From the NCBI RefSeq assembly GCF_008122505.1, contig NZ_VSSB01000001.1, forward strand, positions 2,786,493 to 2,850,492: a DNA stretch of 64,000 bases, given 5' to 3'. The notes beneath the pieces were generated by a model. That model searched no databases. It saw only the letters and a program-made list of their open reading frames with translations, and was not told the origin of the DNA. The stretch's first letter is position 1. Each line of letters begins with the position of its first letter. This document shows positions 41,933-50,888 of this stretch, piece after piece. The position numbers and the translations under genes were made by a program. Origin of the DNA: Agromyces mariniharenae (GTDB lineage Bacteria > Actinomycetota > Actinomycetes > Actinomycetales > Microbacteriaceae).

Positions 41933-43450
41933 ATGTCGCAACCGCCAACGCCCGCGCCGCAGCCGCCCACGCTGTCGATCCCGCTGTCCGATGCCAAGCG
42001 CTGGCGCGCCTACTGGGTGTGCGTGGCGGTCGCGGGACTCACGATCCTCGACCTCTCGAAGGTCAACGTCGCGCTGCCGTCGATCGAGTCGGCGTTCGAC
42101 GCGAGCTCGACCGAGCTGCAGCTCATCGTCTCGGGCTACGTGCTGACGTTCGGCCTCACGCTCGTGCCCGCAGGTCGCATCGGCGACCAGCGATCGCGGC
42201 GCACGCTCTTCGTCATCGGCCTGACCCTCTTCACGCTCACGAGCCTCGCCTGCGCCCTCGCGCCGAACGGCATCGTGCTCCTCGTCGCGCGGCTCCTGCA
42301 GGGCGTCGCGGCCGGCATCCAGATGCCCCAGGTGCTCGGGATCATCCAGCAGCTCTTCCGGGGCCCCGAGCGCGGCAAGGCGTTCGGCCTGTTCGGCGCA
42401 ACCATCGGCATCGCGACCGCGTTCGGCCCGACGCTGGGCGGCCTCGCCATCGCGATCGGCGGCCCCGAAGACGGTTGGCGCGGCATCTTCTGGATGAACG
42501 TGCCGCTCTCGCTCATCGCGATCGCGCTCGCGCTGTGGCTCCTTCCCGAGACACGGCTCCCGTCGACGCGGAAGCTGCAGCTCGACCCGGTCGGCCTCCT
42601 GCTGTTCGGCATCACCGTGGTGGCGCTCATGTGGCCGTTCCTCTTCACCACGGGCTCGCCGACCGACAACCCCGCGCGGTGGTGGCTGCTCGTCGTGTTC
42701 GTGTTCGCCGCCTCCGCGTTCGTCGCGTGGGAGCGCCACTACGCGGCGACCGGCAAGCATCCGCTCGTGCCGCTCTCGCTGTTCGGCGTGAGCTCCTATC
42801 GCAACGGCACGGTGCTCGCGTCGGCGTACTTCGCCGCCGCGCCGTCGATGTTCCTGCTCACCACGCTCTACCTGCAGCACGGTCTCGGCCTCGCACCCGT
42901 CTTCGCCGGGATGGTGAGCATCGGCTTCGCACTCATGAGCGCCATCTCGTCCTGGATCGGCGGCAACCTCGTGAACCGGCTGGGCAGGCCGCTCGTCGTC
43001 TGGGGCCTCGCGACCGTGCTCCTCGGCATCGGCTTGCTCGTGCTCGCGGCGCTGTACACCCCGGCCGACCTCACGCCCTGGGCCATGGCCGGTGCGATGG
43101 TCATCGCCGGCTTCGGCGGCGGCCTCGTGATCTCGCCGAACCAGACGCTCGCGCTCGCCGACATCCCGGTGAAGCAGGGCGGCCTGGCCGGCTCGGTGGG
43201 CCAGCTCGGGCAGCGCATCGGCACCGCGGTCGGCACGGCCGTCGCGCTGTCGCTCTTCTACGCCACGATCTACCGCGAGACGGGCACGGCCGACACGCAG
43301 GACCTCGCGGTGTACCACGACGCGTACGGCTTCGGCATGACCGCCGTCGCGCTCTTCGTCGCGATCGCGTTCGGTGTGGGCCTGCTCGACCTCGGCGCGC
43401 GTCGCCGGCAGCAGCGCTCGCTGTCGCGCGCGACGGAGGAGCTCGAGTAG
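41933..43450 (+). CDS. MFS drug exporter, DHA2-type (14 helices)
   Basis: A 505-residue transporter. TM1 carries LTILDLSKVNVALPSIESAF (DHA2 motif), loop 2-3 AGRIGDQRSRRTLFVIG (motif A), TM4 RLLQGVAAGIQMPQ, TM5 FGATIGIATAFGPTLGG (motif C of drug:H+ antiporters), and VGQLGQRIGTAVGTA near the C-terminus. Substrate unknown. TAGGCT (41920-41925) is seven bases from the ATG. Confidence 0.9.
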   Translation: MSQPPTPAPQPPTLSIPLSDAKRWRAYWVCVAVAGLTILDLSKVNVALPSIESAFDASSTELQLIVSGYVLTFGLTLVPAGRIGDQRSRRTLFVIGLTLFTLTSLACALAPNGIVLLVARLLQGVAAGIQMPQVLGIIQQLFRGPERGKAFGLFGATIGIATAFGPTLGGLAIAIGGPEDGWRGIFWMNVPLSLIAIALALWLLPETRLPSTRKLQLDPVGLLLFGITVVALMWPFLFTTGSPTDNPARWWLLVVFVFAASAFVAWERHYAATGKHPLVPLSLFGVSSYRNGTVLASAYFAAAPSMFLLTTLYLQHGLGLAPVFAGMVSIGFALMSAISSWIGGNLVNRLGRPLVVWGLATVLLGIGLLVLAALYTPADLTPWAMAGAMVIAGFGGGLVISPNQTLALADIPVKQGGLAGSVGQLGQRIGTAVGTAVALSLFYATIYRETGTADTQDLAVYHDAYGFGMTAVALFVAIAFGVGLLDLGARRRQQRSLSRATEELE

Positions 43451-43462
43451 CCACGCGCCGCC

Positions 43463-43481
43463 GGTGAGCCCCGGGCTCGCC
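43463..43481. terminator. Bidirectional terminator between MFS and AlkD genes
   Basis: GGTGAGCCC (43463-43471) / GGGCTCGCC (43473-43481), nine pairs with one G-U, between converging genes. Confidence 0.6.
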
Positions 43482-43504
43482 GGGTCGCTCCGCCGGCGCA
43501 CTCG

Positions 43505-44200
43505 TCAGCGGATCGCCAGGATCCGCGCCCGCTCCTCCTTGGGATAGTGCTCGATGGCCGCGCGCAGCGCGACGCGCGGCATCGTCGCGGCGTGCCCCTC
43601 GACGAACGCCGTGAGCCGGTCGCGGTCGACGTCGCCCGCGGAGCGCAGCACCCAGCCGAGCGCCTTCTGCACGAGCGGCTCGGGGTCGTCGACGAGCGTC
43701 TCGGCGAGCCCGAACGCATCGTCGACCTCGCCGCGCTTGAGGAACGCGAACGTCGCCACGAGCGCGGTGCGGCGCTCGGGCCAGAATCCGGATGCCGCGA
43801 GCCGGGCGAGCGGCGCCCGGTCGCGATCGAGCAGGTGGCCGCCGACCACCTGCTGCGCGGCGAGGTCGACGAGGTCCCACTGGTCGATGCGGTCGTGCCG
43901 TCGGAGGTACAGCTCGTAGAGCTCGGCCCGCCGTTCGGAAGACGTGCGGCGGTGCGCCGCGGACTTGCCCATGATGCTGCACGCGAGCGCCCGCACCTCG
44001 TGCGTCGGCTGCTCGAGCAGCGCCTCGAGCTCCGCGACGGGCAGGTCGAGCGCGGTCTTCGCGAGGTCGAACACGGCGCCCATCCGCACCCCGATGAACG
44101 GCGCGTCGGGGTCGGGCGCGAAGTACCGCGTGTACTTCTCGCGCTCCTCGGCGGTCGCCATGCCCTCGAGCGTCGCGGTGAGTGTCGCGGCATCGGTCAT
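43505..44200 (-). CDS. DNA alkylation repair protein, AlkD-like
   Basis: A 231-residue HEAT-like all-helical protein. The family's catalytic pair appears as W-D-L-V-D (RHDRIDQWDLVDLAA), the W-x3-D spacing of AlkD Trp109/Asp113, and a later aromatic contact in LVQKALGWVLRSAGD. Such glycosylases excise N3- and N7-alkylated bases without base flipping. Also PFIGVRMGAVFDLAK and ERRTALVATFAFLKRG. Confidence 0.9.
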   Translation of the reverse strand: MTDAATLTATLEGMATAEEREKYTRYFAPDPDAPFIGVRMGAVFDLAKTALDLPVAELEALLEQPTHEVRALACSIMGKSAAHRRTSSERRAELYELYLRRHDRIDQWDLVDLAAQQVVGGHLLDRDRAPLARLAASGFWPERRTALVATFAFLKRGEVDDAFGLAETLVDDPEPLVQKALGWVLRSAGDVDRDRLTAFVEGHAATMPRVALRAAIEHYPKEERARILAIR

Positions 44201-44243
44201 CGTGCCCCCCCGATCGGCCGCGCCCCGCCGGCGGCCCCGGGAC

Positions 44244-45692
44244 TCAGCGTACGACGGCGGCGCCCTCGGCGGCGGGCGCGTCGGAGAACGCGAGCTTGGG
44301 CACGAAGGCGAGCAGCACGGCGGCGACGGCCGCGGTCACGCCGCACACGAGCCACACGGTGACGTAGCCGGCGAACGAGCCGGCGGTCGATGTCGCCGCC
44401 TCGCCGGCCGCGCCGAGCAGCGCGATGCCGAACACGCACGACGCGATCGCGCCGCCCACGGTCTTCACCGAGTTGGTGAGTCCCGTGGCGACGCCGGTCT
44501 GGTGCGCGGGCGCCGCCGCGGCCGCCGCGGCGGGCAGGGCGGCCACGAGCGCACCCGACCCGATGCCGGCGATGATCATGTTCGCTAGCACCTGGGCGTA
44601 CCCGTCGTGGAACGGCAGGAACAGGAGGTAGCCGAGGGCGACGAGCGAGCTCGCGCCGATGAGCGCGATGCGCGGGGTGATCCAGCGGGTCACGAGGGGG
44701 AACAGCATGGCGCCGACGACGAGGGAGAGCACGTAGGCGCCGACGAGGAGGGAGGTCTGGAAGCTCGTGGCGCCGAGCCCGTAGCCGACCTCCGCGGCAT
44801 CCGTGCGCGCGAACGTGGAGAGCGGCGCCTGCGCGCCGAGCACGCTGACCCCGAAGAGGCCCGCGGTGAGGAACACCGGCCAGAGCGACGGCGAGCGGAA
44901 CATGCGCACGTCGATGAGCGGGTCGGGGTGGCGCAGCTCCCAGCGCGCGAACGGCACGACGAGCAGCACGCCGAGCGCCACGAGCGCCCAGCTGAGCAGG
45001 TCGGCGGGGCCGTTCAGGCGCATGAAGCTGAGGCCGCCCGTGAGCGCCAGGAGTGCGAGCGAGATGAGGACGAGGCCGACGGTGTCGAGCGTGCCGCCCG
45101 CGAGGTCGGGCGACTCCTTCACGCCGAACCACACGACGAAGAAGCACGCCACGACCGCGATCGCGGGCACCAGCAGGAGCACCGTCATCGGCAGCACGTC
45201 GGCCAGCGCGCCCGCCGAGAGGGCGCCGGCGATGGCTCCGAGCTCGAGTGCCGCGACGAGGAGGCCGGCCGCCTTGCGGGTCATCGCGGCCGGGCGCTCG
45301 GCCGAGCGGCTGCGCGACCAGATGAGCGCGACTTCGAGCGGCAGCCAGACCACGTAGAAGCCCTGCAGCGCCCACGCGACGAGGAACACCCAGAACTGGT
45401 CGGTGAACGCCAGCGCCGTCGAGGCCACCGCCGTGATCGCCGTCGACCACATGAGCATGCGCTTGTGGCCGACCATGTCGCCGAGCTTGGCGAACGCGGG
45501 CACGACGAGCGCCGACAGCATGAGCTGCGTGCCCTCGAGCCAGTTCACGTCGGCGTCGTGGATGCCGAGGTGCCGCGCGATGTCGGTGAGCAGCGGCGTG
45601 TAGTAGCCCTGCAGGATGCCGCTCGTGAACTCGACGAACGCCAGGAAGCCGACGATGGCGGCCACCGGTCCGAGTCTGGCAGCGCGCGTCAT
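44244..45692 (-). CDS. MFS transporter
   Basis: A 482-residue protein with about 14 helices. Motif A appears as FAKLGDMVGHKRMLMWS, and a motif C-like GAIAGALSAGALADVLP in TM5. The start at 45692 has AAGGAG upstream and was preferred to an ATG 30 bases further up. Substrate unknown. It lies 31 bases downstream of the M20 peptidase gene on the same strand, so it may carry the peptidase's product, which is inference. Confidence 0.85.
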   Translation of the reverse strand: MTRAARLGPVAAIVGFLAFVEFTSGILQGYYTPLLTDIARHLGIHDADVNWLEGTQLMLSALVVPAFAKLGDMVGHKRMLMWSTAITAVASTALAFTDQFWVFLVAWALQGFYVVWLPLEVALIWSRSRSAERPAAMTRKAAGLLVAALELGAIAGALSAGALADVLPMTVLLLVPAIAVVACFFVVWFGVKESPDLAGGTLDTVGLVLISLALLALTGGLSFMRLNGPADLLSWALVALGVLLVVPFARWELRHPDPLIDVRMFRSPSLWPVFLTAGLFGVSVLGAQAPLSTFARTDAAEVGYGLGATSFQTSLLVGAYVLSLVVGAMLFPLVTRWITPRIALIGASSLVALGYLLFLPFHDGYAQVLANMIIAGIGSGALVAALPAAAAAAAPAHQTGVATGLTNSVKTVGGAIASCVFGIALLGAAGEAATSTAGSFAGYVTVWLVCGVTAAVAAVLLAFVPKLAFSDAPAAEGAAVVR

Positions 45693-45723
45693 CGGGGCTC
45701 CTTCGGGTGGGGGTGGATTCACC

Positions 45724-47127
45724 CTAGTGCAGCGGATGCCCCGCCTCCGCCACGCGCGGATGCCCCGGCACCGCGGCCGCGGAACCGACCGCGTTCACCG
45801 ACTCGAGCAGCGCCCGGTGGAACCGCTCGCCACGCTCGAGGCTGTCGATCGTCACGTGCTCGTCGACCCCGTGGATCGCCGCCCGCTGGCCCGCCGTCAT
45901 CGCGATCGGGGCGAAACGGAACACGGCCGGCGAGAACCGGTGGAACCACCGCGAGTCGGTCGCCGCCATCATGAGGTACGGCGCGGTGATGGCGCCGGGA
46001 TACGACGCGTCGACGGCGGCGGCGATCGCGGCGAACTGCGCGGTGTCGGTCGGGGACTCGGGCGACGGGTCGCTGCCCTCGACCACCTGGACGTCGACGG
46101 CCGGGTCGCCGACCACGCGCCGCACGCGGGCCGCCGTGGTGCCGACCGTCTCGCCCACCGCGATCCGCAGGTTGAGCGTGGCCGCCGCGCGTGCCGGGAG
46201 CACGTTGGGCGCCGACCCGCCCTCGAGCATGGTCGCGGCGATGGTCGTCCGCACGAGCGCCGCGGGCTCGCCGTCGAGGCGTGCGAACAGCCGCGCGGTC
46301 AGCCACGGCGTCGCGGCGAGCACGCGCAGCGCGAGGCGGACCGGACCGCGGGTGTGCGGCGCGAACGTCGACAGCATCGTGCGCAGCGACCGCGGCGTGC
46401 GCTTCGGGAACGGGTTCGGCGACAGGCGGTGCACCGCGCGCGCGATGCGGGCGGTGGCCGTGGTCGCGGGCGGCGTCGACGCGTGGCCGCCCTCGCCGAG
46501 CGCCGAGAGCCGCACCGTCACGATGCCCTTCTCGCCCACGCCGACCATGGCGGCCGGCACGTGCACGAACGGCAGCGGCGCGTCGACGACGGCGCCGCCC
46601 TCGTCGAGCACGAGCCACGGGATGATGCCGCGATCCTGGAACAGGTCGGCGGCGGCCCGGGCGGCGGCGCCGTGGCTCTCCTCGTTGCCGCCGAACGAGA
46701 GGTACACGTCGCGCTCGGGCACGAATCCGTCGGCGAGCATGTTCTCGACGGCCTCGAGGATCACGAGCAGCGGGCCCTTGTCGTCGAGGGTGCCCCGGCC
46801 CCAGACGGAGCCGTCGTGGATGCGCCCCTCGAAGGGCGGGAACGTCCAGCCGTCGTCGTCGACGGCCGGGACGACGTCGAAGTGGGCCATCAGCACGACG
46901 GGGTCGTCGTCGCCCGAGCCGCGCCAGCGGTAGAGCAGCCCGACGTCGGTGACCTGCTCGAACGCGAGGCGCTCGTGCACGAGCGGGTAGAGCTCGGCGA
47001 CGAGGTCGCGGAACCGGTCGAAGTCGGCGAGGCCGCGCTCGTCGAGCTCGGCCGACACCGTCGGCAGCTGCACCATGCGCGAGAGGCGCTCGGCGGCGCC
47101 GGGCCGCACGGTCACGGGGTCGGGCAT
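45724..47127 (-). CDS. M20-family metallopeptidase
   Basis: A 467-residue zinc hydrolase. Metal-binding motifs: VVLMAHFDVVP (His, Asp), GRGTLDDKG (bridging Asp), SFGGNEESHG (catalytic Glu pair), LVLDEGG (Asp/Glu) and the late IHGVDEHV (His). A dimerisation lid lies about 200-330. It resembles carboxypeptidase PM20D1/DapE-like enzymes that cleave N-acyl amino acids or dipeptides; exact substrate unknown. Confidence 0.92.
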   Translation of the reverse strand: MPDPVTVRPGAAERLSRMVQLPTVSAELDERGLADFDRFRDLVAELYPLVHERLAFEQVTDVGLLYRWRGSGDDDPVVLMAHFDVVPAVDDDGWTFPPFEGRIHDGSVWGRGTLDDKGPLLVILEAVENMLADGFVPERDVYLSFGGNEESHGAAARAAADLFQDRGIIPWLVLDEGGAVVDAPLPFVHVPAAMVGVGEKGIVTVRLSALGEGGHASTPPATTATARIARAVHRLSPNPFPKRTPRSLRTMLSTFAPHTRGPVRLALRVLAATPWLTARLFARLDGEPAALVRTTIAATMLEGGSAPNVLPARAAATLNLRIAVGETVGTTAARVRRVVGDPAVDVQVVEGSDPSPESPTDTAQFAAIAAAVDASYPGAITAPYLMMAATDSRWFHRFSPAVFRFAPIAMTAGQRAAIHGVDEHVTIDSLERGERFHRALLESVNAVGSAAAVPGHPRVAEAGHPLH

Positions 47128-47170
47128 TGCTCCACCATATTCGAGCGGATGCCGCGGCGGCGGGCGGTGC

Positions 47171-47824
47171 TCAGGCCGCGAGGTGCGCGGCGGGCGCGAG
47201 CAGCGCCGAGAGCTCGGTCGACGAGAGCTCGCGACCGAACGCCGGATGCCCCGGTTCGAGCGCCCGGCCGGCGGCGAGCGGACCGCCGTCGACGGCGTCG
47301 AAGCCGATGTCGTCGATGATGCGCGCGAGCACGGCACGCGCCTCGGGGTCGTCGCCGACCACGGCGATGGCACGGCGCAGGGGCGACCCCGCGTCCATGC
47401 TGTCGTCCTCCATCTCGTGGTAGCCGAGGTGGTTCAGCGACTTCACGACGCGCGCCAGCGGGTTCCTGGCCGCGTTGATCTCGCTCGTCGAGCGCTCGTC
47501 GGCGTCGACCGAGTCGATGTGGCCGTCGACCGGCGGCCAGTAGTTCATGGCGTCGACGACGACCTTGTCGCCGAAGTCCTCCCACGGCACCGTGCCGGCC
47601 TTGCCGAACGGCACGGCGACGATGATGACGTCGGCCTCGGCCACGAGCTCGGCGGGCGGGAGCACGCGGGCGCCGGGAGCGACCACCGAGACGAGCAGGT
47701 CGAGCGCGGTCTGCCGCGGCGAGCCCGTGATGCGGACCTCGTACCCGGATGCCACGAGGAGTCGGGCGAGCGCGGTGCCCACCTTCCCCGCACCGAAGAT
47801 GCCGATGACCGGCCGGTCCGTCAC
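47171..47824 (-). CDS. NADP-binding oxidoreductase (F420:NADP reductase/NADPH-dependent-like)
   Basis: A 217-residue protein with an N-terminal Rossmann fold IGIFGAGKVGTALARLLVASGYEVRITG, VIIVAVPFGKAGTVPW, VVDAMNYWPP and a C-terminal helical part (SLNHLGYHEMEDDSM). It belongs to the family of F420-dependent NADP reductases and related NADPH proteins. The second of two GTGs (47824) was chosen, seven bases after GGAGG. Coenzyme partner unproven. Confidence 0.8.
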   Translation of the reverse strand: MTDRPVIGIFGAGKVGTALARLLVASGYEVRITGSPRQTALDLLVSVVAPGARVLPPAELVAEADVIIVAVPFGKAGTVPWEDFGDKVVVDAMNYWPPVDGHIDSVDADERSTSEINAARNPLARVVKSLNHLGYHEMEDDSMDAGSPLRRAIAVVGDDPEARAVLARIIDDIGFDAVDGGPLAAGRALEPGHPAFGRELSSTELSALLAPAAHLAA

Positions 47825-47996
47825 GTCCACGCCTCCATTCTCGCCGACGCGCTGGATCCGTACGCCGACACCCACCGGCAACGCCCCGGCGTCGCCGCGC
47901 ATTCCCACGCCGCCGCGCATTCCGGCGCGGGCGCCGGGGGAATAGTCTCGGGCTCACGGGGGTTCCGGTGGGATGCGTACGCATGGAGACGCGGAG

Positions 47997-49130
47997 ATGA
48001 GGCAGGACATGGCCGAGCGCTACGAATTCGGACTCGACACCTTCGGCGACGTGACGGTCGCGGCCGACGGGTCGACGCTCACGCACGCGCAGGTGCTGCG
48101 CAACGTCGTCGACGAGGCGGTGCTGGCCGACCGGCTGGGTCTCGACTTCTTCGGCGTGGGCGAGCACCACCGGCACGAGTTCGCCGTCTCGGCGCCGGAG
48201 GTCGTGCTCGGCACCATCGCCGGCCGCACCGAGCGCATCCACCTCGGCTCGGCCGTCACCGTGCTGAGCTCCGACGACCCCGTGCGGGTGTTCCAGCGCT
48301 TCGCCACGCTCGACGGCCTCTCGGGCGGCCGCGCGGAGGTCATCCTCGGACGCGGCTCGTTCATCGAGTCGTTCCCGCTCTTCGGCTTCGAGCTCAACCA
48401 GTACCAGGAGCTGTTCGAGGAGAAGCTCAACCTCTTCTCCGAGCTGATCACGCAGGAACCGGTCACGTGGACGGGCGAGCTGCGCGCACCGCTCACCGAC
48501 CAGCTCGTCTACCCGCCCGTCGAGCACGGGCACCTGAAGACGTGGGTCGGCGTCGGCGGCAGTCCCGAGTCGGTCGTCCGCGCCGCACACTACGGCCTGC
48601 CGCTCGTGCTGGCGATCATCGGCGGCAGCCCCGCCCGCTTCGCGCCCCTCGCCGACCTCTACCGCCGCGCCCTCGACCAGTTCGGCCACCAGCCGCAGCC
48701 CGTCGCCGTGCACTCGCCCGGCTTCATCGCGGACACCGACCAGGAGGCGCTCGACACGCTCTGGCCGCACTACAAGGTCATCATCGACCGGATCGGCAAG
48801 GAGCGCGGCTGGGGCCCCGTGACCCGGGAGCACTTCGAGGGCGAGGCGGGACCGAACGGCGCGCTCTACGCCGGATCGCCCGAGACCGTCGCGCAGAAGA
48901 TCGCCGCGGCGATGCGCGCGATCGGCGCCGTCCGCTTCGACCTCAAGTACTCGAACGGCACGCTGCCGCACGAGGCGATGATGGGCAGCATCGAGCGGTA
49001 CGGCACCGAGGTCGTGCCCCGCGTGCGCGAGCTCCTCGCGGCTTCCGATGCGGCCGACGCCGAGCTCGACGCGCTCGCCGCGGCGGACCGGGCGGATGCC
49101 GCGGCCGCCGCCGAGCAGCCCGCGGAGTAG
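47997..49130 (+). CDS. LLM-class flavin-dependent oxidoreductase
   Basis: A 377-residue luciferase-like TIM barrel. Typical: LADRLGLDFFGVGEHHRHEFAVSAPEVVLGTIAGRTERIHLGSAVTVLSSDDPVRVFQRFATLDGLSGGRAEVILGRGSFIESFPLFG. It belongs to the Atu2307/SP_0267-type group using FMN. Starts at 47997 (MRQDMAERYE, GGAG upstream) or 48009. The C-terminal 30 residues are Ala/Asp-rich. Substrate unknown. Confidence 0.92.
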   Translation: MRQDMAERYEFGLDTFGDVTVAADGSTLTHAQVLRNVVDEAVLADRLGLDFFGVGEHHRHEFAVSAPEVVLGTIAGRTERIHLGSAVTVLSSDDPVRVFQRFATLDGLSGGRAEVILGRGSFIESFPLFGFELNQYQELFEEKLNLFSELITQEPVTWTGELRAPLTDQLVYPPVEHGHLKTWVGVGGSPESVVRAAHYGLPLVLAIIGGSPARFAPLADLYRRALDQFGHQPQPVAVHSPGFIADTDQEALDTLWPHYKVIIDRIGKERGWGPVTREHFEGEAGPNGALYAGSPETVAQKIAAAMRAIGAVRFDLKYSNGTLPHEAMMGSIERYGTEVVPRVRELLAASDAADAELDALAAADRADAAAAAEQPAE

Positions 49131-49146
49131 TCGGCCCGGGAGTCCG

Positions 49147-50337
49147 TCAGGCGGTTCCGGGCGCCGGCTTGGCCGCTCGGCGCCGCACTGCCGCGCGGAA
49201 CCACGCGGCGTCGGGGACGCGTGCGAGGAACGTGCCCGCGATGATCGTGATGAGCACGTAGGCCGTGGCGAGCGGGGCGATGCCCGGCGCGACGCCGGCC
49301 GTCACCGCGATGCCCGCGATGACGATGGAGAACTCGCCGCGCGGCGCGAGCGCGAAGCCCGCGCGCCACTGGCCGAGCGTGCCGACCCCGGCTCTCCGCG
49401 CGGCGTACGCGCCCGAGATGAGCTTCGTGACGATCGTCACGATCGCGAGCCCCAGGGCGGGCAGGATCATCGGCACGAGCTTCGACGAGTCGGAGGTCAG
49501 GCCGAAGAACACGAAGAACGTCGCGGCGAACAGGTCGCGCAACGGCGTGAGCACGGCGCTCGCGTTGGCCGCGACCCGCCCCGACAGCGCGATGCCCACG
49601 AGGAACGCGCCGACGGCGGCCGACACGCCGACCTGGGCGGCGAGGCCCGCGACGAGCATCGTGAGGCCGAGGACGCCGAGCAGCAGCGGCTCGTACTGGT
49701 CGGCGGGGAACAGCCGCGACACGAAGTGCCCGTGCCGCAGGGCCACGTAGAGGATGAGGGTCACGACGGCCACGGCGATCGCGACCGAGATCGCCCCTTG
49801 CAGCACGCTCACGCCGATGACGATGGCCGAGAGCACCGGCAGGTAGAACGCCATCGCGAGGTCCTCGATGACGAGGACGGCGAGGATCGCCGGCGTCTCG
49901 CGGTTCGACAGGCGACCGAGGTCGCGCAGGAGCTTCGCGATGACGCCCGACGATGACACCCAGGTCACGCCGGCCAACGCGACGGCGGCCACCGGACCCC
50001 AGCCGAGCAGGAGCGCCATCGCTGCGCCGGGGAGCGCGTTCGACAGTGCGTCGACGATGCCGGGCACGCGGGCCGACTTCAGGCTGCCGAAGAGCTCGGT
50101 CGCCGTGTACTCGAGCCCGAGCAGCGCGAGCAGCAGGATGATGCCGATCTCGGAACCGGTCTGCAGGAACTCCTCGCTCGCGTCGAGCGGCACGAAGCCG
50201 CCCTCGCCGAAGGCGAGGCCGAGCAGGAGGTAGAACGGGATCGGCGAGATCCCGATGAGGAGCGCGAGACGCCCCAACAGGCTCATGCCGAGAAGCAGCG
50301 CGCCGACTTCGATGAGGAGCAGCGTGGTCTCGTGCAT
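49147..50337 (-). CDS. Cation/proton antiporter, KhtU/KefB-like (CPA2)
   Basis: A 396-residue protein with about 12-13 helices (TTLLLIEVGALLLGMSLLGRLALLIGISPIPFYLLLG, then VIEDLAMAFYLPVLS and GAFLVGIALSGRVAANA). No fused RCK domain is present; instead the separate regulatory subunit is encoded 10 bases upstream. This two-gene arrangement is that of the Bacillus KhtTU K+/H+ antiporter. Ion specificity is inference. Confidence 0.9.
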   Translation of the reverse strand: MHETTLLLIEVGALLLGMSLLGRLALLIGISPIPFYLLLGLAFGEGGFVPLDASEEFLQTGSEIGIILLLALLGLEYTATELFGSLKSARVPGIVDALSNALPGAAMALLLGWGPVAAVALAGVTWVSSSGVIAKLLRDLGRLSNRETPAILAVLVIEDLAMAFYLPVLSAIVIGVSVLQGAISVAIAVAVVTLILYVALRHGHFVSRLFPADQYEPLLLGVLGLTMLVAGLAAQVGVSAAVGAFLVGIALSGRVAANASAVLTPLRDLFAATFFVFFGLTSDSSKLVPMILPALGLAIVTIVTKLISGAYAARRAGVGTLGQWRAGFALAPRGEFSIVIAGIAVTAGVAPGIAPLATAYVLITIIAGTFLARVPDAAWFRAAVRRRAAKPAPGTA

Positions 50338-50347
50338 GCGGCCCGCC

Positions 50348-50842
50348 TCAGTCTGGGCCGTTGGAGAGCAGCCGGGCTACTCCGTCGAGTCCTTCACGAG
50401 TGCCGACGGCCACGATGACGTCGCCCGCGCGCAGCGGCTCAGCCGGCGTCGGGGAGGGGATGATCGCCCCGTCGCGGACGATCGCGACGATGGACGCATG
50501 CGTGCGCGTGCGCGCCTTCGTGTCGCCCAGCGTGCGGTTGAGGTACGGCGAGTCCGTCGGCAGCGCGATCTGCTCGGTGTACAGGCCGGCGGTCTCATCG
50601 CTGAGGCTCGTGAGGCGACTGAGCATGACGGATGCGCCGAGCACGTCGGCGAGGGCCGCGGCCTCGTCGTCGTTCAGCGGAATGGAGTCGCGGCAGGCGT
50701 CGGGGTCGTCTTCGTCGAAGACGCCGAGGTCGCGCTCACCGTCCCGGTGCGACACCACGCTGATCTTTCGACCCCCTTCGGTGACGAGGTCGTGGCGGAA
50801 GCCGATCCCGGGGAGATCGACCTTCTCGATGCGAATACCCAC
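50348..50842 (-). CDS. Antiporter regulatory subunit with RCK_C/TrkA_C domain (KhtT-like)
   Basis: A 164-residue protein from a GTG at 50842 (VGIRIEKVDLPGIGFRHDLVTEGGRKISVVSHRDGERDLGVFD). The C-terminal RCK_C domain (about 85-160: SPYLNRTLGDTKARTRTHASIVAIVRDGAIIPSPTPAEPLRAGDVIVAVGTREGLDGVARLL) binds ligands; in KhtT this is c-di-AMP. TACCAT lies seven bases from the GTG, so the transcript is probably leaderless. Operon with the antiporter. Confidence 0.9.
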   Translation of the reverse strand: MGIRIEKVDLPGIGFRHDLVTEGGRKISVVSHRDGERDLGVFDEDDPDACRDSIPLNDDEAAALADVLGASVMLSRLTSLSDETAGLYTEQIALPTDSPYLNRTLGDTKARTRTHASIVAIVRDGAIIPSPTPAEPLRAGDVIVAVGTREGLDGVARLLSNGPD

Positions 50843-50888
50843 GAGGCATATGGTAACCCCGCTGGAGGGTGCCTCCGGCACCCCCGAT

